The position numbers and the translations under genes are program-made. The notes under the pieces are model-generated. The model searched no databases, was not told where the DNA came from, and saw only the letters and a program-made list of their open reading frames with translations. From Poritiphilus flavus (GTDB taxonomy: Bacteria > Bacteroidota > Bacteroidia > Flavobacteriales > Flavobacteriaceae), in contig NZ_WXYO01000005.1 in NCBI RefSeq assembly GCF_009901585.1, forward strand, positions 1-64,000: a DNA stretch of 64,000 nucleotides, read 5' to 3'. This document shows positions 21,280 through 31,348 of the stretch, piece after piece; positions within the stretch are counted from its first letter, which is position 1; every line of letters starts with the position of its first letter.

Positions 21280-21995
21280 ACTACTGCTTTGGTCTGGGCA
21301 CCTAGCAGGTGCTTCTCAATGATCTTGGGGTCTATATGCCTGTTGATGGGTAGCCTGTAACAATCTATGATCGCGGGCAGAATCTTATTGGCAATCAGGC
21401 TTGCGATCTTTTTACCCTGTCTGCATATCCATTTTCGTTGTGCTTCGAACTCCCTTTTGTCTACGCCGTTCAGGATATCCAGGATCTTCTTTCCCTGTAT
21501 GAACCGCTTTCTCAGGAATTCTTTTTTTAAAGGCTCGTAGTTTGAATATTCAATATAGTCGCTCACACTGCGGTTCATTTCCAGCAATACGGTGTTCTTA
21601 TGCTCTCCCCAAAGGCTGTCAAAAACTCCAGGGATAGCTTCGGGCTCGGGAGGTGTTGTGTCGTAACTCAAAGGAATCCTGGAATTCAGCACATTCACAT
21701 AGTCGATGCACAGATTTCGGATAACCGGATAGTAATAAGAAGTAACCTGGGCAGTGCAATTTACGGGCAGCAGTTTCCCTGAGCGATATCGTTTCAACTC
21801 TTTAACGAACAGGTCGGAAAAAATGCTTTTAGCGTGCCCCTCCAAATCGGTTTTAATACCAAGCCTTAGGAGCCAGTGCTTGATCAGCGGCTCCACGCAA
21901 TTGTAGAATTGCCGGTGTTTTTCCAGATTACCGGGGTCTTCCAGGTAATGGTAAACGGCGTTCCAGGATTTATTGTATGTTGGCTTGTGCCCCAT
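21276..21995 (-). CDS. Sigma-70-like protein, divergent
   Basis: 239 residues. The segment from about 38 to 105 (hydrophobic helix, then SDLFVKELKRYRSG, then VIRNLCIDYVN) has the order of an ECF sigma region 2. The segment from about 160 to 205 (FLRKRFIQGKKILDILNGVDKREFEAQRKWICRQGKKIASL) could be a region 4-like helix-turn-helix. The match is by pattern only and the family is distant. No anti-sigma factor is adjacent. It could instead be another DNA-binding protein. Confidence 0.45.
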   Translation of the reverse strand: MGHKPTYNKSWNAVYHYLEDPGNLEKHRQFYNCVEPLIKHWLLRLGIKTDLEGHAKSIFSDLFVKELKRYRSGKLLPVNCTAQVTSYYYPVIRNLCIDYVNVLNSRIPLSYDTTPPEPEAIPGVFDSLWGEHKNTVLLEMNRSVSDYIEYSNYEPLKKEFLRKRFIQGKKILDILNGVDKREFEAQRKWICRQGKKIASLIANKILPAIIDCYRLPINRHIDPKIIEKHLLGAQTKAVV

Positions 21996-22314
21996 TGATC
22001 ATGTGTTCTCTTATACCAAGCACCAAAAAAAGCCATATAAGGCATATTTTGGATAGGTGTTGCTAAGTAAGAAGATTTGTATAGGGCTGCTATTTTATAA
22101 CGATTTCCCGGCTTACTTATTTTACCGGACCCTCAAATTCAGTTAAAAAAACAGCTTGAGAATGAACGAGTGCGGTTTTGTTCTTGAATTAAGAGTGACC
22201 AGCATTTTAAAACAATGAGATGGCAGGGAGATTTTTTATCAAAATTCTAAGAAAATCCCAGGGGCCCGCTTCAAAGAATTATGTTAATTTTAAGGCCAAA
22301 CATGGCCTCTCGCT
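21996..22314. other. Gene-free gap between divergent regulatory genes
   Basis: 319 AT-rich bases that must hold the promoters of the sigma-like gene (minus) and the AraC-type gene (plus). I find no exact TAnnTTTG box in good position for either. Confidence 0.4.
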
Positions 22315-23346
22315 ATGGAAGTAAGCAGAGAACTTCTTTTTTTCTTCAGTGCCCTGGGAGCCTTTAACGGGCTGGTTATGGGAGCTTATTTCTTGTTTTT
22401 TGCCAGACCAAAACACCATTCGCATCTTTTTCTGGGTGCCCTGTTGCTTGCCTTGAGCATTCGGGTAGGTAAGTCTGTCTTTTATTATTTTAATCCGGAC
22501 CTGGCGGTGATATACATTCAGACTGGCCTCATAGCCTGCTGGTTTATCGGTCCGCTTTTGTATTTCTACACCTTTTCTGCCACCAGGCCAAAAGCCTCGT
22601 ATAAAAGGTCCCTGGGATTCCACCTGCTGTTTCTGATACCCGCCGCGTTGGTCTTGTTTGGGGCCTTTCCCAGAACTCAATACCTCAAATTGTGGATCAA
22701 TGTGTTCATTTACATCATATATCTGCAATGGCTTGTTTACCTGATCGCCTCCGGATGGTTATTGAGAAATGCCCTAAAAGGCCTGAAGCTGCAAATGATA
22801 AGAAGGGGAAGTTTTGAACTTTGGATTCTCAGCATTTACCTGGGTAACCTTTTGATATGGGTTGCCTTTAACACTGTGGGATACACTTCCTATATCCTTG
22901 GTTCTATCTGCTTTACCTTTATTTTTTATCTGCTGGTTACCCTGCTGTTCTTTGCAAAAAAGAAAAACACCTTGCTATTCCGGTATCCCCCTAAATACGG
23001 GGACAAATCCATTTCGGCTGACGAAGCCGGTCGACTGATAAAAACCCTGGAAGACCTCATGGTAAAGGAACAACTTTATAAGAATCCGAACATCACCCTT
23101 CCGGAAGTAGCCAAGCAGCTCAATACTTCTCCTCACAGACTTTCGCAACTGCTCAATGAGCATCTTGGTATTAACTTCCCGAATTACCTGAACAAGTTCA
23201 GAATACTGGAGGCTACAGCCCTGATCAAGGATAAACCTTCCTTTTCACTGGAAGCTATAGCCTATGATTGCGGCTTCAACTCCAAGTCGGCCTTCTACAA
23301 CGCCTTCAAAAAAGAGACAGGCACAACTCCCTCACGATTTAAATAA
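22315..23346 (+). CDS. AraC-family regulator with seven-helix membrane domain
   Basis: 343 residues. The N-terminal 1-225 has seven hydrophobic helices. The C-terminal AraC DNA-binding domain (about 245-343) has two HTH motifs (ITLPEVAKQLNTSPHRLSQL and SLEAIAYDCGFNSKSAFYNAFK) and ends GTTPSRFK. This layout is a common Bacteroidota membrane-bound regulator thought to sense a ligand in the envelope. It stands at the left end of the polysaccharide locus and reads towards it, so control of that locus or of the following gene is a reasonable inference. Confidence 0.9.
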   Translation: MEVSRELLFFFSALGAFNGLVMGAYFLFFARPKHHSHLFLGALLLALSIRVGKSVFYYFNPDLAVIYIQTGLIACWFIGPLLYFYTFSATRPKASYKRSLGFHLLFLIPAALVLFGAFPRTQYLKLWINVFIYIIYLQWLVYLIASGWLLRNALKGLKLQMIRRGSFELWILSIYLGNLLIWVAFNTVGYTSYILGSICFTFIFYLLVTLLFFAKKKNTLLFRYPPKYGDKSISADEAGRLIKTLEDLMVKEQLYKNPNITLPEVAKQLNTSPHRLSQLLNEHLGINFPNYLNKFRILEATALIKDKPSFSLEAIAYDCGFNSKSAFYNAFKKETGTTPSRFK

Positions 23347-23449
23347 TTCATGATCCCCGGCCGTTCTGATTTATAACCTGCTACTCCCGGATTATATTTA
23401 ACGAACAGATTTTTGGGTAGCTGTATTAGTATTACCGGAAACCCTTCAA

Positions 23450-25189
23450 ATGAAAAATTACAGCGTCCTCTTCGCACTACTATTATCACTATTACCACAA
23501 ATTACCAGGACTCAGATTCCGGATGTACAAAAGCCTGCAAATGTAAGCGAGAAACAGCTGGATTCCCTCTTTTCGGAATGGGATAACCCAGACAGGCCTG
23601 GAGTAGCCGTAGCGATTCAAAGTCAGGGAAAGTTGGTGTACCAAAAAGGATTTGGGATGGCCGATGTAAAAGGCAAGGTGCCCATAACACCGCAAACCAG
23701 GTTTCAATTGGCGGAGCTTTCCAGACATTTTACAGCCTTTGCCGTTTTGCTTTTGGAAAAAGAAGGCAAGCTAAGCCTGGAGGATACCCTGGACAAATAT
23801 TTTCCGGAGAGTATTCCGCGGGCCGGAGAGGTAAGCTTGAATAACCTCTTGCAACAATCGCACGGATATTATGGCTACTGGCCGCTCAAGGCCCTGGCCG
23901 GCTGGGGAATGGAAGATGAGTTTACCCAGCAACATGCACTGCAGCTTCTAAAGAATCAAAAGGAATTGACCTTCAAACCCGGTACGGATTTCGCTCATAC
24001 AGACACCGGCTTAATGATCCTCGCTGAGGTAATTTCCAAGGTATCCGGTAAATCGTACGCCGACTATATGACCGATGAAATATTCAAGCCTCTGGGGATG
24101 AAAAACACCCTGGTTAGGGATACCCTTTCGGAAGCTGTGGGCAACCTTGCTTTGCCATACCGTCAGCAAGGAGAATCGTATATCGAATCAAAGTTGAACC
24201 ACGGCCCGTTTGGGGCATCGAATATCTATTCCTCCGTAGAAGACCTGATGATCTGGGAAGCTCATCTGTTAGAACCCAGAGTTGGCTCCAAAGCACTGAT
24301 CGGCCGGCTTGAGGAAACCGTAAAAAATGCGGATAGCAGGCTTTTCAATACCCCCGCCGGCAAATACACCCTGGGGCAGCAATACATTCACAAGGAAAGG
24401 GGAATGCATGAAGTGTATTGTATGGGCAGTCTTGGCGGGTATACCAGCTCCATCTTTAAATTCAGGGATCACGAATTTGCGGTTGTAGTTTTAAGCAATA
24501 GCGGGGCACCCTACACGGGTTATCTGGGAATGCAATCCGCATATCTTTATTTGGAAGAGTTGTTTCCGGAGCCTGCTACGGTGGATTATGACAAGTTGAA
24601 TGTCAAAAATCTCAATACCAAAAAGCTGCTGACTTACTGTGGGACATATTGGGACCAATCCATAGGGATTTCCAGGGAGATTGACCTGAAAAACGATACT
24701 TTAAGGTACGTCAGGACCAATGGATACGAATCTCCTTTGATCCCGTTGGGTAAGGACCGCTTTCAACTGGATACCGGTTTTGATGACCAGATCTACCTGG
24801 AATTCAAAAATGAAGATGGTAACCGATCAATGGACTATATAAGCGGAGAAGCCTACCCTATTTATTTTGAAAAATACGCAGCCGTAGCCCTGTCCACAAA
24901 GGATCTGGAAAAATATACCGGAGAGTATTATTCTGAGGTTACGGGTACCGTTTTCCGTATCACCACTGCCGATGGCGGGCTACAAATGTATCATCCTAAG
25001 ATAGGAAAGGTAAACTTAAGTCCGATTAACAAAAAGATCTTTGACGCCGATCAGTGGTTCGCAGGAAGTGTGGAATTTCAAATTGACGAAAACGGGCAGG
25101 TTTTGGCGTTTAAGGTTGGAAACCAAGCGGTACAAAACCTGAGTTTTTCAAGAATAAATGCTTTACAAACAGCAAAGAAACCTTCCTGA
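23450..25189 (+). CDS. Beta-lactamase-fold protein lacking the catalytic residues
   Basis: 579 residues: signal peptide (about 1-21), class C beta-lactamase/serine-hydrolase fold (about 35-385), and a C-terminal beta domain (about 395-570). The overall pattern is clear (VYQKGFGMADVKGKVPIT, FTAFAVLLLEKEGKLSLEDTL, IFKPLGMKNT). The SxxK site reads E-L-S-R (89-92), so both Ser and Lys are replaced, and the YxN motif reads H-T-D (183-185). It is therefore probably not a serine hydrolase. A binding or sensing role in the envelope is inference. It sits between two regulator genes of the polysaccharide locus. Confidence 0.85.
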   Translation: MKNYSVLFALLLSLLPQITRTQIPDVQKPANVSEKQLDSLFSEWDNPDRPGVAVAIQSQGKLVYQKGFGMADVKGKVPITPQTRFQLAELSRHFTAFAVLLLEKEGKLSLEDTLDKYFPESIPRAGEVSLNNLLQQSHGYYGYWPLKALAGWGMEDEFTQQHALQLLKNQKELTFKPGTDFAHTDTGLMILAEVISKVSGKSYADYMTDEIFKPLGMKNTLVRDTLSEAVGNLALPYRQQGESYIESKLNHGPFGASNIYSSVEDLMIWEAHLLEPRVGSKALIGRLEETVKNADSRLFNTPAGKYTLGQQYIHKERGMHEVYCMGSLGGYTSSIFKFRDHEFAVVVLSNSGAPYTGYLGMQSAYLYLEELFPEPATVDYDKLNVKNLNTKKLLTYCGTYWDQSIGISREIDLKNDTLRYVRTNGYESPLIPLGKDRFQLDTGFDDQIYLEFKNEDGNRSMDYISGEAYPIYFEKYAAVALSTKDLEKYTGEYYSEVTGTVFRITTADGGLQMYHPKIGKVNLSPINKKIFDADQWFAGSVEFQIDENGQVLAFKVGNQAVQNLSFSRINALQTAKKPS

Positions 25190-25292
25190 AAAAGAAGATA
25201 TGTGATTGTATCCGGGTTTAACTAGCTTACCTGTATCGAGTAAGCAAGGCCTGGCTATTTTGTTTTTGTAACTTTAGCTACGCTTAATCTAA

Positions 25293-28073
25293 ATGCAAGT
25301 GTACCTGAGATCGCAGAACAAAATATTAGGTTTTCTATGGTTGCTTTTGCTGGCCCCGGTCTGCATTGTGGGCCAGAACCTGCTTCCACCTATAACCAAC
25401 TACAGGACATTCGACTACGGTGCTGCGAGTAAGAACTGGAGTTTATCCGCAAGCGGTAATGGGGAGCTTTTTGGCGCGAACAACAAAGGGCTTTTACATT
25501 ATAATGGGGAGGAATGGCAACTCTACCAACTGCCGAATAAGACGACCATTCGGTCGGTGGCTAGTATAGGCGATAGGATATACACCGGTTCCTATGAAGA
25601 GTTTGGATATTGGACAAGAACTGCTGAAGGTCCGCTTGAATATACTTCCCTAACGCATTTGATCAAAGATCACGAATTCACCAGTGAGGAGTTCTGGCAG
25701 ATCCTTCCTTACAAGGATGTGATCATATTCAGGTCTTTCGCCGGCATCTATTTATATAAGGAAGACACCATCAAAGTTGTAAAACCTCCTTTCGTAATTA
25801 CCAATATGACGGTTTTTCGGGACAGGGTATTTCTGGCAGGTGGTCATGAAGGTTTGTATTGGCTATCGGATAATGAACTTTTGACACACGGGAATCATCC
25901 TCTACTGGACCGAAAGGTGGTTGTGGATATGGACCTGGTGGGTGAAGAATTGTTGATCAGTACTAAATTAAACGGTTGCTATACACTTGGGGCTGATGAT
26001 GAGCTATCCCCATATGAAACCAAAGTGAATGCTTCTCTAAAGCAACATCAGCTTAACCAGGCATTGCCCCTTGAAGACGGAAGAATAGCCTTTGGTACCA
26101 TAAAAGGAGGCATCTATTTTTACGATCCTGCACAAGACAGTTTTAAAAGGCTAAACAGGCAACTGGGTTTGCAAAACAATACGGTGCTCTCCATGCTGCA
26201 ATACGAAGACCAGCTATGGGTAGGCCTGGATAACGGTATAGACCGCTTGCAGTTGAACAATCCCCTTACCTACTATACGGATTATTCCGGGGCGGTGGGA
26301 ACTGTTTACGATCTGGCCATTTATAACGAGGTGGCCTACCTCGGGAGCAATACAGGGGTCTACTATTTTGAAGAGGACCAGCTGAAATTTGTTGAAGGTA
26401 CCCAGGGCCATGTTTGGGATCTGGAAGTGGTGGAAGGCGAACTTCTTTGCGGGCACAACACCGGGACATTTAAAATTGAAAAAGAACAGTTGAGCAGGGT
26501 ATCTGATATTTCCGGGGGATATCAAATGATAAAAATTCCGGAAACAACCGCGGCTTTCCTTCAGGGAACCTATACCGGTATAGCCAAATATACCAAACAG
26601 GCTAACGGGGACTGGATGGTCAGGGCTGTACCCGGAATAAATTTTCCCGTCAAGTATCTCTGTTTTGAAAACCATAACACCTTATGGGTAGCACACCCAT
26701 ACAAAGGATTGTTCCGTGTTCATTTGAATGAAAACCGTGATGCGGTAGTGAAAAGTGAAGAGTTTCGGGATGATGCGATCCCGAATATCTATAACGTAAG
26801 GGTCTATAACATCAAAAATCAGATTGTACTGTTAAGCGAAGGAAAATGGTACAAGTACGACCCAATTCTGGGCAGTATAGAGCCCTTTCAGGAGTTTCAG
26901 GCTTACAACAATAAGAATCTGGTTCATTTTGATGACGAGCACTATTGGTTTATAGATAATAACGGTACCAGAGAGCTCATCTATACCGACCTCAAGGAAG
27001 AAAAGCTCATTCTTGATGATGCTCAACTCAAACGAAGACTGGCCGAGGAAGCGGAAAAGATCATACAATTAAATGACTCTGTTTATTATTTTACCCTTAC
27101 CGACGGTTTCGGGAGGCTCAATCGATCACAATTCAAGGAATATCTGAACGCCCTTGAACTCCCCACCCCGGAATTGAACGCCTTTGCAGATACAGAAGGG
27201 CCACATGCCATTATTGAAAGGTCTTTTGCGGTACCTTATAAAAGATCCCGGGATCTTACCCTAAAATTTGCAGCCGCCAGCGTTGTGAGGCCCAGGTACT
27301 ACTATAAACTGAGAGGTTCCATACAGGATTCGGCTTATATGGATACAGGAACCCTGAACTTTCAGAACCTACCTTTCGGGGATTACAGCCTGGAGGTTTC
27401 TACGGTGGGTATAGACAACGAACGTTCCGCTCCTGCGATGATCACTTTTGAAATTGATCCTCCCTGGTACCTGTCTAACTGGAGCGTACTCTGCTATTTT
27501 CTCGGCATTTTGGGTGTCTTCTTTTTGGTAAGGCACTACAACCGCCAGAAGCTGGAGAAAAGACACCTTAAATTAAAGGAAAAGCTCCACCGTGAGCAGG
27601 AAGAACACCTCGCCCGCCTTGAAAAGGAAAAACTTGCCAAAGAAGTAAAGTTAAAGCAAAAGGAACTGGCCAGTACCACCATGAATGTGGCCAAAAAGAA
27701 TGAACTGATCCTGGAACTGAAGAACTTGCTTCTTATGAATAAGGACAAGTTTTCTAATCAGCAGCGCTACCGGGCATTCATCAAAAAGCTGAACAGTTCT
27801 ATTAATGACGATGACGACTGGCAACGGTTCGAAGTAAACTTCAAGGAACTGCACGAAGACTTTTTTGAGATCCTTCTGGATCGATATCCCAGTCTTACAC
27901 CAAAAGATCTGAAATTGAGTGCCTATTTGAAAATGAATCTGTCTTCCAAAGAGATCGCTCCCCTCATGGGAATTTCAACCCGAGGAGTAGAGATACATCG
28001 GTACAGACTGCGAAAAAAGCTGGCAATCGATGCTTCACAAAACATCTCAAACTTCTTAATCACCTTAAAATAA
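25293..28073 (+). CDS. Propeller/Y_Y_Y sensor with LuxR-type HTH
   Basis: 926 residues: signal peptide (about 1-28), two-component-regulator-type propeller repeats (about 35-640), Y_Y_Y domain (about 650-715), one transmembrane helix (about 729-748), a cytoplasmic coiled coil (about 750-800), and a C-terminal LuxR-like helix-turn-helix (about 860-926; LTPKDLKLSAYLKMNLSSKEIA). There is no histidine kinase or receiver; the HTH is fused directly to the sensor. In Bacteroidota such proteins bind glycan fragments in the periplasm and control the neighbouring susCD operon. A box TAACTTTA, close to the -7 consensus, lies at 25269-25276. Confidence 0.92.
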   Translation: MQVYLRSQNKILGFLWLLLLAPVCIVGQNLLPPITNYRTFDYGAASKNWSLSASGNGELFGANNKGLLHYNGEEWQLYQLPNKTTIRSVASIGDRIYTGSYEEFGYWTRTAEGPLEYTSLTHLIKDHEFTSEEFWQILPYKDVIIFRSFAGIYLYKEDTIKVVKPPFVITNMTVFRDRVFLAGGHEGLYWLSDNELLTHGNHPLLDRKVVVDMDLVGEELLISTKLNGCYTLGADDELSPYETKVNASLKQHQLNQALPLEDGRIAFGTIKGGIYFYDPAQDSFKRLNRQLGLQNNTVLSMLQYEDQLWVGLDNGIDRLQLNNPLTYYTDYSGAVGTVYDLAIYNEVAYLGSNTGVYYFEEDQLKFVEGTQGHVWDLEVVEGELLCGHNTGTFKIEKEQLSRVSDISGGYQMIKIPETTAAFLQGTYTGIAKYTKQANGDWMVRAVPGINFPVKYLCFENHNTLWVAHPYKGLFRVHLNENRDAVVKSEEFRDDAIPNIYNVRVYNIKNQIVLLSEGKWYKYDPILGSIEPFQEFQAYNNKNLVHFDDEHYWFIDNNGTRELIYTDLKEEKLILDDAQLKRRLAEEAEKIIQLNDSVYYFTLTDGFGRLNRSQFKEYLNALELPTPELNAFADTEGPHAIIERSFAVPYKRSRDLTLKFAAASVVRPRYYYKLRGSIQDSAYMDTGTLNFQNLPFGDYSLEVSTVGIDNERSAPAMITFEIDPPWYLSNWSVLCYFLGILGVFFLVRHYNRQKLEKRHLKLKEKLHREQEEHLARLEKEKLAKEVKLKQKELASTTMNVAKKNELILELKNLLLMNKDKFSNQQRYRAFIKKLNSSINDDDDWQRFEVNFKELHEDFFEILLDRYPSLTPKDLKLSAYLKMNLSSKEIAPLMGISTRGVEIHRYRLRKKLAIDASQNISNFLITLK

Positions 28074-28097
28074 GCTAACAACCGGGCTTTTTACGAC

Positions 28098-28203
28098 TAC
28101 ATCATTTCTACATCACTTTGTTAAAGTTTTTTTAGGATCTGATGTATTTACTACTGCAAAACCCGAGAAAGCAGGCATTCCAACCGGGCTGCTTGATGAT
28201 GTA
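28098..28203 (+). promoter_or_regulatory. Candidate operator: four TACATCA heptamers
   Basis: Two direct copies of TACATCA at 28098-28104 and 28109-28115 (start-to-start 11 bp, one helical turn) face two inverted copies TGATGTA at 28140-28146 and 28197-28203. The last two share TGATGTATTT. They occupy the leader between the HTH sensor gene and susC. Binding by that sensor is inference. Confidence 0.4.
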
Positions 28204-28284
28204 TTTTTTATGTAATCCGATTTCCGCTTCCTGGCACAGCTGTTTAATAATTTAGTAAAAATCTAACTGAATTATTGAACATTT

Positions 28285-31200
28285 ATGAAAATACAAAACA
28301 AATTATTGATAATCTGTTTTTTATTGTTCTCCTTTTTTGCACATGCACAACAGACTGTTAGCGTATCCGGTGTGGTTACCGATACTGATGGCACACCCCT
28401 GCCTGGTGCCAGTGTGGTGCTTAAGGGAACTTCAACAGGAACTCAAACGGATTTTGATGGGAACTATGTGTTGGGTAACCTCCCGGGAAACGGGACGTTG
28501 GTATTTAGTTATATCGGTTTTGCATCACAGGAAGTCGTAATTAATGGGCAAACGACTATCAATGTAGTACTCCAGGAAGACACCCAGGCACTGGATGAGG
28601 TGGTTGTTGTTGGTTATGGTGAATTGAAAGTAAAAGACCTGACATCAGCCATTACAACTGTAGATTCTGAGGTCTTGGATATCGCTCCCGTAGGTCAGGC
28701 TATGCAAGCCTTGCAGGGAAGAGTGGCAGGATTGCAAATTGTCAATAACGGTAGTCCGGGACAGTCGCCCACAGTGCGGGTAAGGGGTATTGGTTCTTAC
28801 GATACCGACCTGAACGATGCAAGCGACCCCAGTTCTCCACTATTTGTGGTAGACGGGGCCTTCTTTGACGATATTGATTTTCTGAACCCGGCAGATATTG
28901 AGTCCATTTCTGTACTAAAAGATGCCTCGGCGGCTGCCATTTACGGAGTTCGGGCTGCCAACGGGGTGGTATTGATCGAGACAAAGTCAGGTAAATTCAA
29001 CCAGAAAGCCCAGATCACCTATAATGGCTATTCGGGTTACCAGGTTGCGCAGAATGTACTAAAGGTGGCTAATGCGGAACAGTTTACAAGGATTGCGCTG
29101 GAATCAGGATCAGAACCGGATGCCCAGTTTATTCTCAATGCCATGCAACGCTACGGACGAAGTAGGATCAACCCGAATGTTCCGGATGTGAACACGGATT
29201 GGTACGATGAGATCATGCGCACTGCGATAATTCAAAATCACAGTATCAATGTTACCGGGGGAAGCGAAACCGCGACCTACGCTATTGGAGCAAACTACTT
29301 TGAACAGCAGGGTCTGCTCAAAATGAAAAATGAATACGAGCGTTTTAACCTCAGAAGCAAGCTAGACTTTAAAGTCAATGAATGGCTTACCCTGGGCGGG
29401 AATGTGGTATTGAGTAACGCCACCCGCTTTGATCCGGAAGACTCCGCCTGGAGGCTGGCCTATTTTGCGGTACCAATCCTCCCGGTTCTTGACCCCCTTT
29501 TGCTGGACGATCCAAATGTATTCCCGACCAATTATGCCAATGCTCAGGATCTGGGATACCGGGGAGGTCAAAACCCATTTCCCACCATGGATTTCAGCGA
29601 GAACCGGAATCGGATCCGCAACATCCTGGCAAACTTCTACGCGGAGATCAACCTGATCCCGGAAAAACTGGTATTCCGAACCGCGTATAACCATAATTTT
29701 GAAACGGTTGACCGAAGAGAGATCAGGCTTCCTTACTTTATCGGAAACAACTTCCAGCGCGAAGATGCCTCCATCCTCAAGCGCAATACCACAGTGTCTA
29801 ACCAGATATGGGATAACACCCTGACCTATACGGACACCTTCGGCAAACACAACCTTACGGTACTCGGAGGGTCCTCTTTCCGGGATGAAGCTTTTGATCT
29901 GCTGCAAGCCAAAGGACTGAATTTCCCGCTTACCGGGGAAGAGGCCTACTTTATAGATTTGGCTGAAACTATAGTTGAAGAAGAAAATGGCAATCGGGTT
30001 ACCAGGGATGACGGTAGAAGAGAATACGGGCTGTCTTTCTTTGGCCGGGTTTCCTATAATTTTGACAACCGCTACTTGCTTTACGGTACCTACAGGGCAG
30101 ATGGGACCAATAAATACCAGGAAAAATGGGGTTACTTCCCCACTGTTGGTGCCGGTTGGGTTGTGACCGGGGAGTCTTTTATGGAGAACAACGGCATATT
30201 CGATTTTCTAAAACTACGTGCCAGTTGGGGCGAGCTGGGGAACGATAAGGTACCCTCCAGTGAGGGATCCATCACCTCCAATACAGTGACAACAGCCTTA
30301 GGGGATGTACTGTTTAGCGGGGTAAACACCAGTAGTGATTTTACCACCCTCAAATGGGAGGTGACTGAGGAGATCAACGGAGGGCTTTCTGCAAGAATGT
30401 TCAATAACAATCTGGCCATTGAAGCAGACTATTATGTAAGAAACACCAGGGATGCCGTGATTCCCGTAGAACGACCGTTGATCCCGGGGACTACAAGGCA
30501 GAACATTGGTGAGATCAGAAATACAGGGTTCGAACTGGCTCTGAACTGGAGCAAGCAGGTATCCGAAGATTTCAATTATACCATCGGCGCCAATGTTGCC
30601 ACTTTGACCAATGAGGTCAGAGACCTTGGCGGACAGCCATTCCTCGATGCGGGAACAGCGGAATTCAGGCAACGTTCCATAGTCGGTGAATCTCTGTTCG
30701 CATTCTTTGGTCGGGAGGTGGCCGGAGTGTATCAGAACGATGCCGAGATCCAGGCAGATCCTGTAGCGGTAGCCAACGGACTGGAGCCAGGGGATTTTAA
30801 ATATAGAGACATCAACGGAGATGGTGATATTACGGATGATGACCGTACGGTGCTCGGGTCTTTTCTGCCGTCCTACTCTTTTGGTTTCAACCTTGGGTTC
30901 AATTATAAGGCATGGGATTTCTCGGCCAGTGCCATTGGCCAGGGAGGAAACAAGATCCTCAACAGAAAACGGGGTGAGGTGATATTTACCAATGACACCA
31001 ATGTAGATCGCGATTTTGCAATTAATCGGTGGCATGGGGAAGGGACTACAAATAGCTACCCTTCAGCGGCCGGCATCAGAAAAGGCTGGAACCAACGCCT
31101 GAGCGATTACTTCGTGGAGGACGGAGACTTCTTTAGGATACAGAATATTACTCTGGGATATACGATTAACCGTAACGGTACCCTTAATGGCATTCCGCAG

Positions 31201-31341
31201 ACCAGAATTTACGTAACGGCTGAGAAACCGCTTACCGTTTTTGATTATAACGGATTTAATCCTGAGGTGGCCAACGGAGTGGATAATCAAACCTATCCCA
31301 TTCCGGCAGTTTACACTATTGGGGTGAACATTAAAATCTGA
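28285..31341 (+). CDS. SusC-like TonB-dependent outer-membrane receptor
   Basis: 1018 residues: signal peptide (ending HAQ, about 22), CarboxypepD_reg-like domain (about 26-105), TonB-box-like DEVVVVGYG (about 107-115), plug domain (about 120-235), and a long beta barrel to the C-terminus (ending YTIGVNIKI). It imports oligosaccharides across the outer membrane with TonB energy, with the SusD protein as lid. susD starts 7 bases later. Length and layout are normal for the family. Confidence 0.95.
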   Translation: MKIQNKLLIICFLLFSFFAHAQQTVSVSGVVTDTDGTPLPGASVVLKGTSTGTQTDFDGNYVLGNLPGNGTLVFSYIGFASQEVVINGQTTINVVLQEDTQALDEVVVVGYGELKVKDLTSAITTVDSEVLDIAPVGQAMQALQGRVAGLQIVNNGSPGQSPTVRVRGIGSYDTDLNDASDPSSPLFVVDGAFFDDIDFLNPADIESISVLKDASAAAIYGVRAANGVVLIETKSGKFNQKAQITYNGYSGYQVAQNVLKVANAEQFTRIALESGSEPDAQFILNAMQRYGRSRINPNVPDVNTDWYDEIMRTAIIQNHSINVTGGSETATYAIGANYFEQQGLLKMKNEYERFNLRSKLDFKVNEWLTLGGNVVLSNATRFDPEDSAWRLAYFAVPILPVLDPLLLDDPNVFPTNYANAQDLGYRGGQNPFPTMDFSENRNRIRNILANFYAEINLIPEKLVFRTAYNHNFETVDRREIRLPYFIGNNFQREDASILKRNTTVSNQIWDNTLTYTDTFGKHNLTVLGGSSFRDEAFDLLQAKGLNFPLTGEEAYFIDLAETIVEEENGNRVTRDDGRREYGLSFFGRVSYNFDNRYLLYGTYRADGTNKYQEKWGYFPTVGAGWVVTGESFMENNGIFDFLKLRASWGELGNDKVPSSEGSITSNTVTTALGDVLFSGVNTSSDFTTLKWEVTEEINGGLSARMFNNNLAIEADYYVRNTRDAVIPVERPLIPGTTRQNIGEIRNTGFELALNWSKQVSEDFNYTIGANVATLTNEVRDLGGQPFLDAGTAEFRQRSIVGESLFAFFGREVAGVYQNDAEIQADPVAVANGLEPGDFKYRDINGDGDITDDDRTVLGSFLPSYSFGFNLGFNYKAWDFSASAIGQGGNKILNRKRGEVIFTNDTNVDRDFAINRWHGEGTTNSYPSAAGIRKGWNQRLSDYFVEDGDFFRIQNITLGYTINRNGTLNGIPQTRIYVTAEKPLTVFDYNGFNPEVANGVDNQTYPIPAVYTIGVNIKI

Positions 31342-31348
31342 AATTACT

